Shown here piece after piece: positions 48,792 to 57,532 of a DNA stretch of 64,000 nucleotides. Location of the stretch: contig CAZLMM010000013.1 in NCBI GenBank assembly GCA_964560495.1, forward strand, positions 43,840 to 107,839, in the 5' to 3' direction. A program made the translations under genes and the position numbers. Under the pieces are notes generated by a model. That model worked only from the letters and a program-made list of their open reading frames with translations. It made no database searches and had not been told where the DNA came from. The DNA comes from UBA5069 sp964560495 (GTDB lineage: Bacteria > Chloroflexota > Anaerolineae > Caldilineales > Caldilineaceae). Positions within the stretch are counted from its first letter, which is position 1. Every line of letters starts with the position of its first letter.

Positions 48792-49327
48792 TTTTTCTTC
48801 GCCTGCGAGCGTCTACGGTTTCCTCGCAACAATAATACGACGCCGACGGCCAGCGCTGCAGCAACGCCAGCAGCGATCAAAATAGACCACTGCTGCCCAC
48901 TACTGGTCTGGGCCACATTTAGGGGAAAGGCGAGAAAGCCCGTCCCCTCTTTGCCGTTGATTTCGATGTTTGCCTGCCAATTCCCTGCGTTTTCCAACAA
49001 GGCATCCACTTCGTAATACTGACCGCCGCCCGCACCCAGCTCAGCGGTCAGCTTCATGGCGTCTCCGATGGGCGCAACAAATTGAAAGGTGATGAACACT
49101 TCTGCATCGGTGACGGGCGTCTCTGCGCCGTTTTCACCAGGCAACGTCACGCCAACCGTAAAGTGGTTCTGTCCCACAGTCAGCGGGTCGGGCGAGCTCC
49201 ACACATAGATCAGGTAGGGGCCGGCTGGAACTGCTGTGACCCGTGGCGTACCTCCGCCATGGGCCAGACTGATTCTTGGGAGCAGACCCATGAGCGCCGC
49301 CAGAAAAAAGAGAGTAAATCGACTCAT
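48788..49327 (-). CDS. Secreted FixH/YtkA-like membrane-anchored protein
   Basis: A 179-residue protein with a signal peptide (FTLFFLAALMGLLPRISLAHGG), an immunoglobulin-like beta domain (about 28-130) with PYLIYVWSSPDPLTVGQNHF and FVAPIGDAMKLTAELGAGGGQY, a C-terminal membrane helix (about 148-167) and a basic tail. The fold and place resemble FixH/YtkA-like or copper-handling CopC-like domains found in oxidase operons, so a role in copper delivery is plausible but unproven. It overlaps its neighbours by 4 bases on both sides. Confidence 0.75.
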   Translation of the reverse strand: MSRFTLFFLAALMGLLPRISLAHGGGTPRVTAVPAGPYLIYVWSSPDPLTVGQNHFTVGVTLPGENGAETPVTDAEVFITFQFVAPIGDAMKLTAELGAGGGQYYEVDALLENAGNWQANIEINGKEGTGFLAFPLNVAQTSSGQQWSILIAAGVAAALAVGVVLLLRGNRRRSQAKKK

Positions 49328-50283
49328 GGCGACGATTGGGAGTGTGATGCACTGCGCGCCTTGTAGACCGCACGCCAGTGATTCTGAATGACGCGCTGCT
49401 CCAAACCTGGCGCAATCAACGCTTCGTCACTCAAGACCGCGCCCGATGTTGGCTGGATGGCTTTGCCGGCGCGCATCCAGTGCACTGCGATGACGATGAT
49501 GGCCGACTGGATGAGCATCTCGCTGCCCTGAATCCACATGATGGCGCCTGCCGTCATTTGATCTTCGATCGCGCTGAAGCCCCAGATGCGCGGCACCGAT
49601 TCATAATAGGTGTAAATGACCTCAGGTATGCCTGCAATGGCTGCGCCAGCGATGGCATTGGGCGGCACGGCGAGCAACAGATAGGCGACGACAGCCCACA
49701 CTGGCAAACGCTTATGCAGGCGCGGGGCGGCGCCCACCACGTGTTGCCAAAAAAGCATGGCGGCCACGAAAAAAGTGATGTGCTGGAGATCGTGCACCCA
49801 GTCTTTGCGCAGCGCCAAGTTGTAGAGGTTGGCGTCATGCCAGCCAATATAGACGATGATGAAAGTCAACCAGGCGACGCCCGGCTGCGTGATCACGGCA
49901 AGCCCTTGGCGCAAAAGCGAACCGCGAGCAAAGAACAGTGTCGTTCCCCGGCGCACAGAGATCGGCAGCCCCCAAAGCCCAATGGGGAAGGGATTACCCA
50001 ACCACAAAAGAGGCGCAGCGCCCATGACCACGATCTTGTGCTGGATCATGTGCATGAACAGTAGCTGGCCGCCAAGCATGTCGATGGGCGACATGGTCGC
50101 AGTGATCAGGAGAAGCATGCCCGATAGATAGGCCACAAGACGCCAGCCGCGGGCCAATTTCGCTCCTTGTTTGCGCATACGGAGCCAGCCGATGACATAG
50201 ACGGTTGTCAATACGCCCAGGACAATCAAAATATCAAGGCGCCACTCCCAACTTGAGAATAGCGCCTTCAAAATGGGTGGCAT
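49324..50283 (-). CDS. ctaG: Cytochrome c oxidase assembly factor CtaG (caa3 type)
   Basis: About 319 residues from ATG 50283; a TTG at 50295 is an in-frame alternative. There are seven membrane segments. Motifs fitting caa3-type CtaG are SPIDMLGGQLLFMHMIQHKIVV near 65, with His pairs that may bind copper, PLLWLGNP, and HDLQHITFFVAAMLFWQHV. It supports maturation of the copper centres of the oxidase encoded upstream. It is coupled to the FixH-like gene by a 4-base overlap. Confidence 0.92.
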   Translation of the reverse strand: MPPILKALFSSWEWRLDILIVLGVLTTVYVIGWLRMRKQGAKLARGWRLVAYLSGMLLLITATMSPIDMLGGQLLFMHMIQHKIVVMGAAPLLWLGNPFPIGLWGLPISVRRGTTLFFARGSLLRQGLAVITQPGVAWLTFIIVYIGWHDANLYNLALRKDWVHDLQHITFFVAAMLFWQHVVGAAPRLHKRLPVWAVVAYLLLAVPPNAIAGAAIAGIPEVIYTYYESVPRIWGFSAIEDQMTAGAIMWIQGSEMLIQSAIIVIAVHWMRAGKAIQPTSGAVLSDEALIAPGLEQRVIQNHWRAVYKARSASHSQSSP

Positions 50284-50370
50284 AAGATCTGTCAAACACT
50301 CCGGGAACGCATGATCTCGCTGCTATCTGCTGCGTTGCATTTACAGCTAGAGCCAGCCCGTTCGTTCACT

Positions 50371-51003
50371 TCAGTGCGCTGCTGTGCCAATTAGATAAAT
50401 GGCAGGATAAAAGAACATCCAGATAACATCCACGTAGTGCCAGTAGATGGCGCACGCCTCAACTCCCCAGTGTTCTTCCTTAGAGTAGTAGTTTTTTCGT
50501 CCCAGGTTCCAGACGATGATGATAAAGACAATCCCACTCAATACGTGGAGTGCATGCATCCCTGTCATGGCGAAGACCACTGCACCATAGACATCGTCCC
50601 AGGGTGTGAGATGTCCCTTGTAGATGGCGGGAAACGCACCCCACTCAAAGACGATGACGCCGATCAAGAAGATTGTACCCAGAATGGCTGTGATCGGCAG
50701 GCAAGTAAGAAAGAGTTTGCGATCCCCTCTGCCAATGGCTGTTTCCGCCACAAACATGGAAATACTGCTGATCAGCAGAACCACCGTCACTATCAGGCCA
50801 ATGACTTGATCAACTTCAGGTCGCGTATTGCCCCACAGGACAAAGCGGGACACCAGCAGGCCGCCAAAGAGAAATGCTTCGGAGATGAAGAAAAGCCACA
50901 GCCCTAAGCGGTTGTTGCGCAGCGTGAATTCATAGCTGTGTCCGTGTTCTTCATGGGCATGTTCGGCGTGAGCATGGCTCACAGATTGGGTTGCAACAGC
51001 CAT
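50371..51003 (-). CDS. ctaE: Cytochrome c oxidase subunit III
   Basis: A 210-residue protein with five membrane segments. Subunit III traits are LGLWLFFISEAFLFGGLLVSRFV near residue 32, AIGRGDRKLF, MHALHVLSGI near 145 and the C-terminal ACAIYWHYVDVIWMFFYPAIYL. The N-terminus is His/Glu-rich (HAHAEHAHEEHGH). It starts 3 bases after the subunit IV stop with GGAG upstream. Confidence 0.94.
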   Translation of the reverse strand: MAVATQSVSHAHAEHAHEEHGHSYEFTLRNNRLGLWLFFISEAFLFGGLLVSRFVLWGNTRPEVDQVIGLIVTVVLLISSISMFVAETAIGRGDRKLFLTCLPITAILGTIFLIGVIVFEWGAFPAIYKGHLTPWDDVYGAVVFAMTGMHALHVLSGIVFIIIVWNLGRKNYYSKEEHWGVEACAIYWHYVDVIWMFFYPAIYLIGTAAH

Positions 51004-51006
51004 GGC

Positions 51007-51219
51007 TTAGTGACTCCCTTCTGGCCGCCAAAGGCGATAGACATGCATAAAGAACCAGATCACTATCACTGCTTTGAGCAAGGCAATCAACAAGATCAAT
51101 ACGGCGCTAGGGAGATTGATCGCCACGAAAAATTCGACCAGCGTCAATATCGCCAGAATGACGGCCACAATGACCGCTGTGGTGTAACCTGATCTTTGCT
51201 TTGGTTTTGTTGTGTTCAT
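51007..51219 (-). CDS. ctaF: Cytochrome c oxidase subunit IV (prokaryotic COX4 type)
   Basis: A 70-residue protein with two membrane helices joined by a tight turn (about 12-35 and 38-62) and the family-like KAVIVIWFFMHVYRLW. It sits between subunits I and III as in other caa3 operons. GGAGAGGGA directly precedes ATG 51219. Confidence 0.88.
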   Translation of the reverse strand: MNTTKPKQRSGYTTAVIVAVILAILTLVEFFVAINLPSAVLILLIALLKAVIVIWFFMHVYRLWRPEGSH

Positions 51220-51271
51220 TCCCTCTCCTGCTGTTGACGCTATGATTGCTGAAGCGGCTCACCCACTGGAC

Positions 51272-53116
51272 TTAGTCGTCGCCTGCTCCTTGCATAGAAA
51301 TGTAACGCGGCGAGCTGGCCAAGCCATAGTCGTAAGGCTCGCCCACGACGCGGATCGGCGTAGCATAGCTCTGCTCTGGCGGCGGAGAGGGAATCTGCCA
51401 TTCGGGCGAGCGAGAACGCCAGGGATTGGCGCCGGCAAATTTGCCGACTTCGGCGCTGTGAAGCAGGTTGTAGATCATGAGCAGGACCGAAAAGGCGATG
51501 GCGAAACCGGCGATGGAGATGAGAATTTGCCCGGTGACGATGCTCGCCAGGGGTTCATAATCAACGATGCGGCGGCGCATGCCCATGACGCCAATGGACA
51601 TCTGGCCCAGGCTCATGAGCCAGAAGGCCGGCGTCATGATCCAGAAGTGTAGTTTGCCCATGGTCTCATTGTACATGCGACCTGTCACCTTTGGATACCA
51701 GTAGTAGAGTGCAGCAAAGAAGGGGAAGGTGAAGCCGCCAAAAATCGTTGCATGGAAATGACCGACCACGAAGTAAGTATCATGGAGGAATAGATCCGAC
51801 GAGACGGTGGCCAGAATCGGTCCGCTGAGACCGCCGATGAGAAAGACCGAAATCGCCCCCAGGGTGAAGAGCATGGGAGTGGGAAAAGTAAGCCTGCCGC
51901 CCCAAATTGTGCCAAGCCAGCTAAAGAATTTCACGCCCGTGGGCACAGCCACCAGCAACGTCGCAAACATGAAAGGCACCCGCAGATAGGCGTTGTAGCC
52001 CGACGTGAACATGTGATGCCCCCACACCAGGAAGCCCACCAGGGCGATCGCCATGCTGGAAAGCGCGATCCAGCGATAGCCAAAGAGCGGTTTGCGAGCA
52101 AACACCGGAAGGATTTCACTGATGATGCCAAGCCCAGGCAACACGAAGATATAGACTGCCGGGTGGGAATAGAACCAGAAGAGATGCTGAAAGAGAATCG
52201 GGTTGCCGCCTTTGTCGGGGTCGAAGAAACCCATACCTAGCAAACGTTCCCACGAATTCATCAGAAACGCCTGGCCGATCAACTGCGTGGCCGTGAGCTG
52301 AATCAGGCTGGTCGCCAAAACGGCCCACACAAAGATGGGCATGCGGAAAAGACTCATACCCACAGGCCGCATGCGGAAGATCGTAACGATGATATTCAGG
52401 GAGCCGAGGATGGAGGAGAGGCCAACGCAAAAGATGGCATAGAAGACGAACTGATAACCGACAGGGCCGATAATGCTCAATGGAGGATAGGCCGTCCAGC
52501 CGCTGTCCCAACCAAACAACATGCTCAACATCAATGTAATGGCTGCCGGCACGTTGATCCAGTAGGCGAATGCATTCAGGCGGGGAAAAGCCATGTCTCC
52601 TGCGCCGATCATGAGCGGCGTCAGATAGTTCGCCATGCCGCCCACGCCCAGGAGAATCGCAGCCAGCGCCACCCAGCCATGCATGCTGATATAGGTGTTG
52701 TAGGTTCCTGGCTGCATGAACTGGATGCCGGGCAGCGTCAGCTCGCTGCGAAAGGCCAAGGCCAGCGTGCCGCCGACCACCAACAACAGGATGCTGGTGA
52801 CTGTATACTGAATGCCGATGACCTTGTGATTGTAATCGACTCCGAAATAGCGCGTCCAGGCGGGTTTATCGGCTGGCGGGCCATGGTGCATGGGGGTCTC
52901 GATCCCACGCATCCACTTGAACCAGTCGTCCAGCGAGCCAACGCCGATTAAGAAACCAATGATGGCGCCTAAGACGCCGCCCACCATCGCGGCTTCCTCC
53001 TGCCAGGCTGCCAGGCCGATGACAATTCGACCCACCACTACCAGCGCCATCCCGGCCAGAAAGCCGAGAATGTAGCCAATGATTCCCCGAACAACACCGA
53101 GTGAGGTGAGCGCCAT
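51272..53116 (-). CDS. ctaD: Cytochrome c oxidase subunit I (heme-copper oxidase, subtype A2)
   Basis: The 614-residue catalytic subunit of the aa3-type oxidase reduces O2 to water and pumps protons. Ligands are visible: H146 in MHGWVA (low-spin heme), H318 and Y322 in FYSHPAVYIF (CuB and cross-linked Tyr), HH at 367-368 (CuB), and H453/H455 in VGHFHATIFGG (hemes). The loop reads YSHPAV rather than XGHPEV, which defines subtype A2, where the D-channel Glu is replaced by a Tyr-Ser pair. An N-terminal extension of about 100 residues with one or two extra membrane segments (about 8-60) precedes the core. GAAGGAGAAAA precedes ATG 53116. Confidence 0.97.
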   Translation of the reverse strand: MALTSLGVVRGIIGYILGFLAGMALVVVGRIVIGLAAWQEEAAMVGGVLGAIIGFLIGVGSLDDWFKWMRGIETPMHHGPPADKPAWTRYFGVDYNHKVIGIQYTVTSILLLVVGGTLALAFRSELTLPGIQFMQPGTYNTYISMHGWVALAAILLGVGGMANYLTPLMIGAGDMAFPRLNAFAYWINVPAAITLMLSMLFGWDSGWTAYPPLSIIGPVGYQFVFYAIFCVGLSSILGSLNIIVTIFRMRPVGMSLFRMPIFVWAVLATSLIQLTATQLIGQAFLMNSWERLLGMGFFDPDKGGNPILFQHLFWFYSHPAVYIFVLPGLGIISEILPVFARKPLFGYRWIALSSMAIALVGFLVWGHHMFTSGYNAYLRVPFMFATLLVAVPTGVKFFSWLGTIWGGRLTFPTPMLFTLGAISVFLIGGLSGPILATVSSDLFLHDTYFVVGHFHATIFGGFTFPFFAALYYWYPKVTGRMYNETMGKLHFWIMTPAFWLMSLGQMSIGVMGMRRRIVDYEPLASIVTGQILISIAGFAIAFSVLLMIYNLLHSAEVGKFAGANPWRSRSPEWQIPSPPPEQSYATPIRVVGEPYDYGLASSPRYISMQGAGDD

Positions 53117-53229
53117 ACGGTTTTCTCCTTCGTCTTCAGTCTCAGTAGTGCAAAACGCTTCTTTTGAAGGGTTTGATCACCGCAACCTGCCACGCAAGCT
53201 CTGATGAACTCATCCTGAAATACTCAACA

Positions 53230-54000
53230 TCAATTCGCGCCTTCGCTTGCGTCAACCGCCTGGTCAGCCAATCCAGGATTCTGACGCGCTAGCTGCTCGC
53301 CCAGCCACTGCGCGTACTCTTCCTGGGTGACAACGCGCACTGGCTTCACCATACTGTAATGGCTCAGACCGCACAGTTCAGCGCATCTTACGTCATATGT
53401 TCCCAATTCGATTGGTGTAAATCGCAAGTGGGTTGGAATACCTGGCACCAGATCCTGCTTCATGCGAAATTGCGGCACCCAGAACGAATGAATGACATCC
53501 TTTGAGGTCATCTCCATGAGTGCAGGTTGGTCGACCGGGAGAACCAACTCATCGCTCACCACACCATTTGGATAGGAGAATGTCCAGCCCCACTGAAAGC
53601 CGGTCACGTTGACCACCAACTCGTTGGGTTGTGCAGCAGTGATCTCTCGCAGCGTCACCCAACCGATAAAACCCAAGACCAACACGATGACCAGTGGTAC
53701 TGCCGTCCAGATGATCTCCAAGGCGCTGTGGCCCTCGAAATGCTCGCCATCGGAATCGTCGTCTTTGCGCCGCCGGAAGACGACGAACGCATAGAGCATG
53801 AATACAACCACCAGAGAAAAAAAGAATGCAATCAGCCAGGTGTTGAGGTGAACCACCCAATCTACGGTGGCGGCTTGCGCGCTTGCTTGCGTTGGCAGGG
53901 GCAGCGCCCACAAAAGAAAAATGCCCGTGACAATGGTCGAAAGAACAATCCCAATGCCGACGATGATGAAGTGACGTAAATTCGTGGCGGAACCGTGCAT
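53230..54000 (-). CDS. ctaC: Cytochrome c oxidase subunit II
   Basis: A 256-residue protein with an N-terminal membrane or signal helix (12-32), the two COX2 membrane helices (about 50-75 and 95-118, SALEIIWTAVPLVIVLVLG), and a cupredoxin domain with the complete CuA site: H171, C206, C210, H214 and M217 in CAELCGLSHYSM. It accepts electrons from a c-type cytochrome. Unlike some caa3 oxidases it has no fused cytochrome c domain. ATG 54000 follows AGGAGCAAAGAG. Confidence 0.96.
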   Translation of the reverse strand: MHGSATNLRHFIIVGIGIVLSTIVTGIFLLWALPLPTQASAQAATVDWVVHLNTWLIAFFFSLVVVFMLYAFVVFRRRKDDDSDGEHFEGHSALEIIWTAVPLVIVLVLGFIGWVTLREITAAQPNELVVNVTGFQWGWTFSYPNGVVSDELVLPVDQPALMEMTSKDVIHSFWVPQFRMKQDLVPGIPTHLRFTPIELGTYDVRCAELCGLSHYSMVKPVRVVTQEEYAQWLGEQLARQNPGLADQAVDASEGAN

Positions 54001-54103
54001 ATCTCTTTGCTCCTACACTGTAAACAAACCGACAACAGGCAGGGCGACTCTTCGCCAGACCATTCAGAAGAACCTCTTGGGGCGTCCAAACTCCACTCGC
54101 CGG

Positions 54104-54173
54104 AGGGGCTTGTACGGCGGCGAAGTCATCCTCTTGTATACGGTGAAGCCTTCATTGCCGCCGTTCAAGCCCT
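54104..54173. repeat. GGCGGCG palindrome family, copy 1
   Basis: AGGGGCTTGTACGGCGGCGA (54104-54123) is matched by an imperfect inverted copy ending near 54173 (TTGCCGCCGTTCAAGCCCT). It sits in the 292-base gap between the COX2-like gene and ctaC, inside the predicted transcript, and resembles copies at 54833 and 62447. It could form a hairpin that modulates operon expression. No gene was recognised in the gap. Confidence 0.7.
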
Positions 54174-54292
54174 ATGGAAAACTACCCGCATAGACATGTA
54201 GTCTCATCGCGAATGGCGTTGCATTATACAATTGGATTTACCAACTTGCACGCGGCTTGATCGGCGGAAAGCAAATATCGTACCTCTTGCTT

Positions 54293-54640
54293 TTAGCGAC
54301 CAAGCAGGGTGAGCCAGGTTGGAAGACTCCACACAGCAAGGACAATCGTCATTGCCAACGGAATTGCCGTCCACACGATCTCCGACCAGCGGGACAGGTG
54401 GAACTCGGCGCGCACTTCGGCTCGCCCCAATTCGCCATTAGGACGAAACATGCGCGCACTGGCGACAACCAGCCAGCATTGAATGCCAAGAAATACTGCA
54501 AACCCGCCTGCCAGCAGCAGAGCAAACCAGCGATCCGCTGCTCCGAACGATAGCGCAGGCAGCACCCTTGGCGCATAGCTGAACACAAGCCATCCAATAA
54601 ATACACCAAGCAACAAGAAAGACCCGATAAATCGGCTCAC
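54293..54640 (-). CDS. COX2 transmembrane-domain-like small protein
   Basis: A 115-residue protein with about three membrane helices (about 4-24, 35-60, 90-112). Its last part, EFHLSRWSEIVWTAIPLAMTIVLAV, closely resembles the second COX2 membrane helix of ctaC (SALEIIWTAVPLVIVLVLG), but no CuA domain follows. It is first in the oxidase transcript. It may be an accessory subunit or a truncated COX2 paralogue that helps assemble the complex. No known family was recognised. Confidence 0.7.
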   Translation of the reverse strand: MSRFIGSFLLLGVFIGWLVFSYAPRVLPALSFGAADRWFALLLAGGFAVFLGIQCWLVVASARMFRPNGELGRAEVRAEFHLSRWSEIVWTAIPLAMTIVLAVWSLPTWLTLLGR

Positions 54641-54701
54641 ATCTTCCTCAACTTCACACTACGTTTTCCCCACGACCGGGCTGACCTGCAAACGTTGCGA
54701 G

Positions 54702-54766
54702 ATTGTACCAAACTTCACAAGCGCATGTCAAAGATAGTTTACGCATAACATGCACAAACTTTTGTG
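54702..54766 (-). promoter_or_regulatory. Oxidase operon promoter with upstream dyad
   Basis: On the minus strand a perfect TTGACA (54731-54726), an 18-base spacer and TACAAT (54707-54702) form a strong promoter; predicted start near 54695. Upstream at 54766-54753 lies the dyad CACAAAAGTTTGTG, a candidate activator site about 20 bases from the -35. Confidence 0.7.
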
Positions 54767-54832
54767 AAATTTTTCTCAATCTCTGTTCCGGTCATTCAGC
54801 AGCTTCCGAAATCAGTTACGGGTGACCACTCC

Positions 54833-54905
54833 GTAGGGGCATGAACGGCGGCGGCAGAGGTTCATTGTGACAAGAAAGTGTCTTCGCCGCCGTTCATGCC
54901 CCTAC
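54833..54905. repeat. GGCGGCG palindrome family, copy 2 (perfect)
   Basis: GTAGGGGCATGAACGGCGGC with one further G (54833-54853) is perfectly inverted at 54885-54905, a 21-bp stem with a 31-base loop. It lies in the divergent gap between the oxidase operon and a methyltransferase gene. The remaining bases of the 398-base gap 54641-55038 hold the two opposed promoters and nothing else recognised. Confidence 0.85.
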
Positions 54906-54963
54906 AGCGAACTAACTTTGGATGAACCCCATTAAATTGGGTGTTGAAATTGCACACTATTCC

Positions 54964-54972
54964 TGCTATACT
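54964..54972 (+). promoter_or_regulatory. Extended -10 promoter for the methyltransferase gene
   Basis: TGCTATACT (54964-54972) matches the recurrent extended -10 motif of this window and would place the start about 60 bases before GTG 55039. Confidence 0.5.
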
Positions 54973-55038
54973 GGCAATCATCATGGTGACAGCGGTAGGA
55001 AGCACTCCTCCCGCTTGTTTTATTATGGGGGCTGGATT

Positions 55039-55974
55039 GTGACAAGAGTGGCCGAGGTGGGCAGCGCCGATGCGCCGGTCATCGACTACGAAGGAAGTCA
55101 ATACAAGACTGATTTCTGGGTAGGCCGTGGTCGGGAATACGAGGATGCCGCAGAACGGTTTGCTTTGCGCAGCCTGCTGCCGGCTGCTGGCCGTCGCATC
55201 GCCGAGATCGGCGCCGGCTTTGGTCGCCTGGCTGATCTCTATCTGGGCTACGAACAGATTATCCTGTTCGATTATAGCCGAACGCTCCTGCAGGATGCCG
55301 CCCTGCGGTGGAAAGGTGATCCACGTTTCGTCTTTGTGGCTGGCAATATCTATCAATTGCCATTGGCTGCCGGCGTGCTTGACGCCGTGGTCTGTGTGCG
55401 CGTCATGCACCACCTGGCTGACGTTCCTTTGGCTCTGCGCCGGATACGGGGCGCTCTGCACGCCCAGAGTGTGGCGGTGATCGAATACGCCAGCAAGCGC
55501 AACTTGAAGGCGCTCGCGCGGTGGCTTGTGGGAAAACAATCCTGGTCTCCATTGACCTTACAGCCGGTGGAATTTGTCGAGCTGAATTTCGACTTTCATC
55601 CCGATTGGATGCGTGAGCGATTTGCCGAGGCGGATTTGCGCATCACTCGACAGAAGGCGGTTTCTCACTTTCGTCTGCCGCTCCTCAAACGCATCGCTCC
55701 GCCGGGAGCGCTGGCAAGATTGGATGCGTGTTTGTTCGACATTGGGGGGCGCTATCCACTCTCGCCCAGCGTCTTCGTTCAGGCGAAGGCAGCGCAGGTT
55801 TCGTCGCAAGCCCAGGTGGACGCACAGCCGGCCAACATGGCGCGCTTGTTTGCGTGTCCTCAATGCCGTTGTGAGCCAATGGCGTTGGTTGATGAGAATG
55901 TCGTCGAGTGCCCGGCGTGTTGCACCCGGTATGCCAGAGTACAGGATATTTGGGATTTCAAGGATAAACTATAA
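55039..55974 (+). CDS. SAM-dependent methyltransferase with C-terminal zinc ribbon
   Basis: A 311-residue protein; GTG 55039 is chosen because upstream in-frame residues from 54922 are not protein-like and overlap the palindrome region and promoter. The class I methyltransferase motif I is RIAEIGAGFGRLADLY near residue 52, motif II contains IILFDYS, and motif IV is LDAVVCVRVMHHL near 115. The C-terminus (about 268-311) carries two Cys pairs, CPQC and CPAC, followed by CTRYARVQDIWDF, resembling the Trm112/UPF0434 zinc ribbon. The substrate is unknown. It is followed by rpoD. Confidence 0.83.
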   Translation: MTRVAEVGSADAPVIDYEGSQYKTDFWVGRGREYEDAAERFALRSLLPAAGRRIAEIGAGFGRLADLYLGYEQIILFDYSRTLLQDAALRWKGDPRFVFVAGNIYQLPLAAGVLDAVVCVRVMHHLADVPLALRRIRGALHAQSVAVIEYASKRNLKALARWLVGKQSWSPLTLQPVEFVELNFDFHPDWMRERFAEADLRITRQKAVSHFRLPLLKRIAPPGALARLDACLFDIGGRYPLSPSVFVQAKAAQVSSQAQVDAQPANMARLFACPQCRCEPMALVDENVVECPACCTRYARVQDIWDFKDKL

Positions 55975-56072
55975 CTATACGCAAGATTGTCATTATTTCA
56001 ATGCATCTAATGGTGCACGCATTCAGAATTCACTTGTGAAATGGACAGTAAGTAGAAGGGGCGCCGTGACAC

Positions 56073-57365
56073 ATGGCTAAGCAAAGAGTGATCGAGAACG
56101 AAGATGATATGGAGCTCAATGAGAGCCTGGAGGCGGATTTCCAGGAGCGAGAGGCGTTCGCAGAGATCATAGTGGAAGAAGTGCAAGATGTTGAAGAAGA
56201 ATCGAAGGTCGAAGCCCTCAGCCCAGAAGCCGCGTTGGAATTTCTGGTAACCCTGGGGCGCAGTCAAGGCTACGTTTCGTATGATGATGTTCTGTCGGTC
56301 ATGCCCGACGCAGAGAACAATATGGAGCAACTTGAAGATCTATTTTCGGCATTGTTTGAGCAAGGCATCGAGGTGGGACAGTTGCGCGAAGAAGAGATCG
56401 GCGAGCCGACGGACAGCGAACTGGAGAACCCTGAAGATGACAACTTCGATCTGAGCCAGATCGAGATCGATGACTCGATCAGCCTCTATCTGAAGGAAAT
56501 CGGACGCGTCCCCCTCTTGACCGCGGACGAAGAAGTCTCTCTGGCCAAACGCATGGAAAAGGGGCGCGATTCGCGTAAGAAGCTGCAACAGGGGGTGGAT
56601 GACTGGGATGAGCGTGAAGACCTCTTGCGCCTGGTGCGCGATGGGCAGGCCGCCCAAGAACACCTCATCAAGGCGAACAGTCGCCTGGTGGTCAGCGTCG
56701 CCAAGAAATATGTGGGGCGCGGCGTGCCTTTCCTCGATTTGATTCAGGAGGGCAACATTGGCCTGATCCGTGCAGTCAAGAAGTTTGACTATCGCCGCGG
56801 GTACAAATTCAGCACCTATGCCACATGGTGGATTCGCCAGGCCGTCACACGCGCCATCGCCGACCAGGGGCGCACAATACGCGTGCCGGTGCACATGTAT
56901 GAGCAGATCAACCGTCTGACGCGCACAAGCCGCCAGTTGGTGCAGGAGTTGGGGCGCGACCCCACCACCGAAGAAATCGCCGATGAGCTGGGCGTATCGT
57001 CGCGCAAGGTGGAGCACATCATGCGCGTCAGCCAGCGCCCCCTCAGCCTGGAGATGCCTGTCGGTGAGGAAGAGGACAGCTATCTGGGCGATTTCATCGA
57101 AGACGAAGACGCCGCCGCGCCCAGCGAGGCCGCGGGTCAGCAGCTGTTGCGCGAGGTCATCGACGAAATCTTCCAAAGCCTGACCCCGCGCGAGGTGCGC
57201 ATTTTACAGCTGCGCTTTGGCCTGGTGGACGGCTATTGCTACACCCTGGAAGAGGTGGGCAAGAAGTTCGGCGTGACCCGTGAGCGCATTCGCCAGATCG
57301 AGGCCCAGGCGCTCAGTCGTCTGCGTCACCCCAGCCGCAGCCGCAAATTGCGCGACTATCTGTAG
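56073..57365 (+). CDS. rpoD: Primary RNA polymerase sigma factor (RpoD/SigA)
   Basis: The 430-residue protein has region 1.1-like acidic sequence (about 50-125), region 1.2 (DSISLYLKEIGRVPLLTADEE, about 130-150), region 2 with LIKANSRLVVSVAKKYVGRG, FLDLIQEGNIGLIRAVKKFDY and KFSTYATWWIRQAVTRAIAD, region 3 (RVPVHMYEQINRL, then TTEEIADELGVSSRKV) and region 4 (TPREVRILQLRFGLVDG, then TLEEVGKKFGVTRERIRQIEA). The long region 1 and complete region 4 mark it as a primary sigma factor. It would direct transcription from the TTGACA/TATAAT promoters listed here. Start ATG 56073. Confidence 0.96.
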   Translation: MAKQRVIENEDDMELNESLEADFQEREAFAEIIVEEVQDVEEESKVEALSPEAALEFLVTLGRSQGYVSYDDVLSVMPDAENNMEQLEDLFSALFEQGIEVGQLREEEIGEPTDSELENPEDDNFDLSQIEIDDSISLYLKEIGRVPLLTADEEVSLAKRMEKGRDSRKKLQQGVDDWDEREDLLRLVRDGQAAQEHLIKANSRLVVSVAKKYVGRGVPFLDLIQEGNIGLIRAVKKFDYRRGYKFSTYATWWIRQAVTRAIADQGRTIRVPVHMYEQINRLTRTSRQLVQELGRDPTTEEIADELGVSSRKVEHIMRVSQRPLSLEMPVGEEEDSYLGDFIEDEDAAAPSEAAGQQLLREVIDEIFQSLTPREVRILQLRFGLVDGYCYTLEEVGKKFGVTRERIRQIEAQALSRLRHPSRSRKLRDYL

Positions 57366-57478
57366 GACTGGCGATATACCGCGCCGGTGCAGATAACGGC
57401 GGCGTCCGGCGTCTGCCCTGCGAAGAAAATGTAGCTCAACCGGAAGTCGGGGGCGGCAAGTCATCCTGTTGAGCAAGT

Positions 57479-57500
57479 CGCCGGAAGCCTGTCTCCGGCG
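57479..57500 (+). terminator. Possible terminator downstream of rpoD
   Basis: CGCCGGA (57479-57485) pairs with TCCGGCG (57494-57500) over an 8-base loop, without a clear T-run. It lies in the 432-base gap 57366-57797, which also holds palindrome copy C and no recognised gene. Confidence 0.35.
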
Positions 57501-57532
57501 CGTTACCACACGAGATCCGATTGGTCCGACAC

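Noticed and set aside
54293..54640. A complete second COX2 subunit
   Set aside because: The CuA cupredoxin domain is absent and the frame ends soon after the membrane helix.
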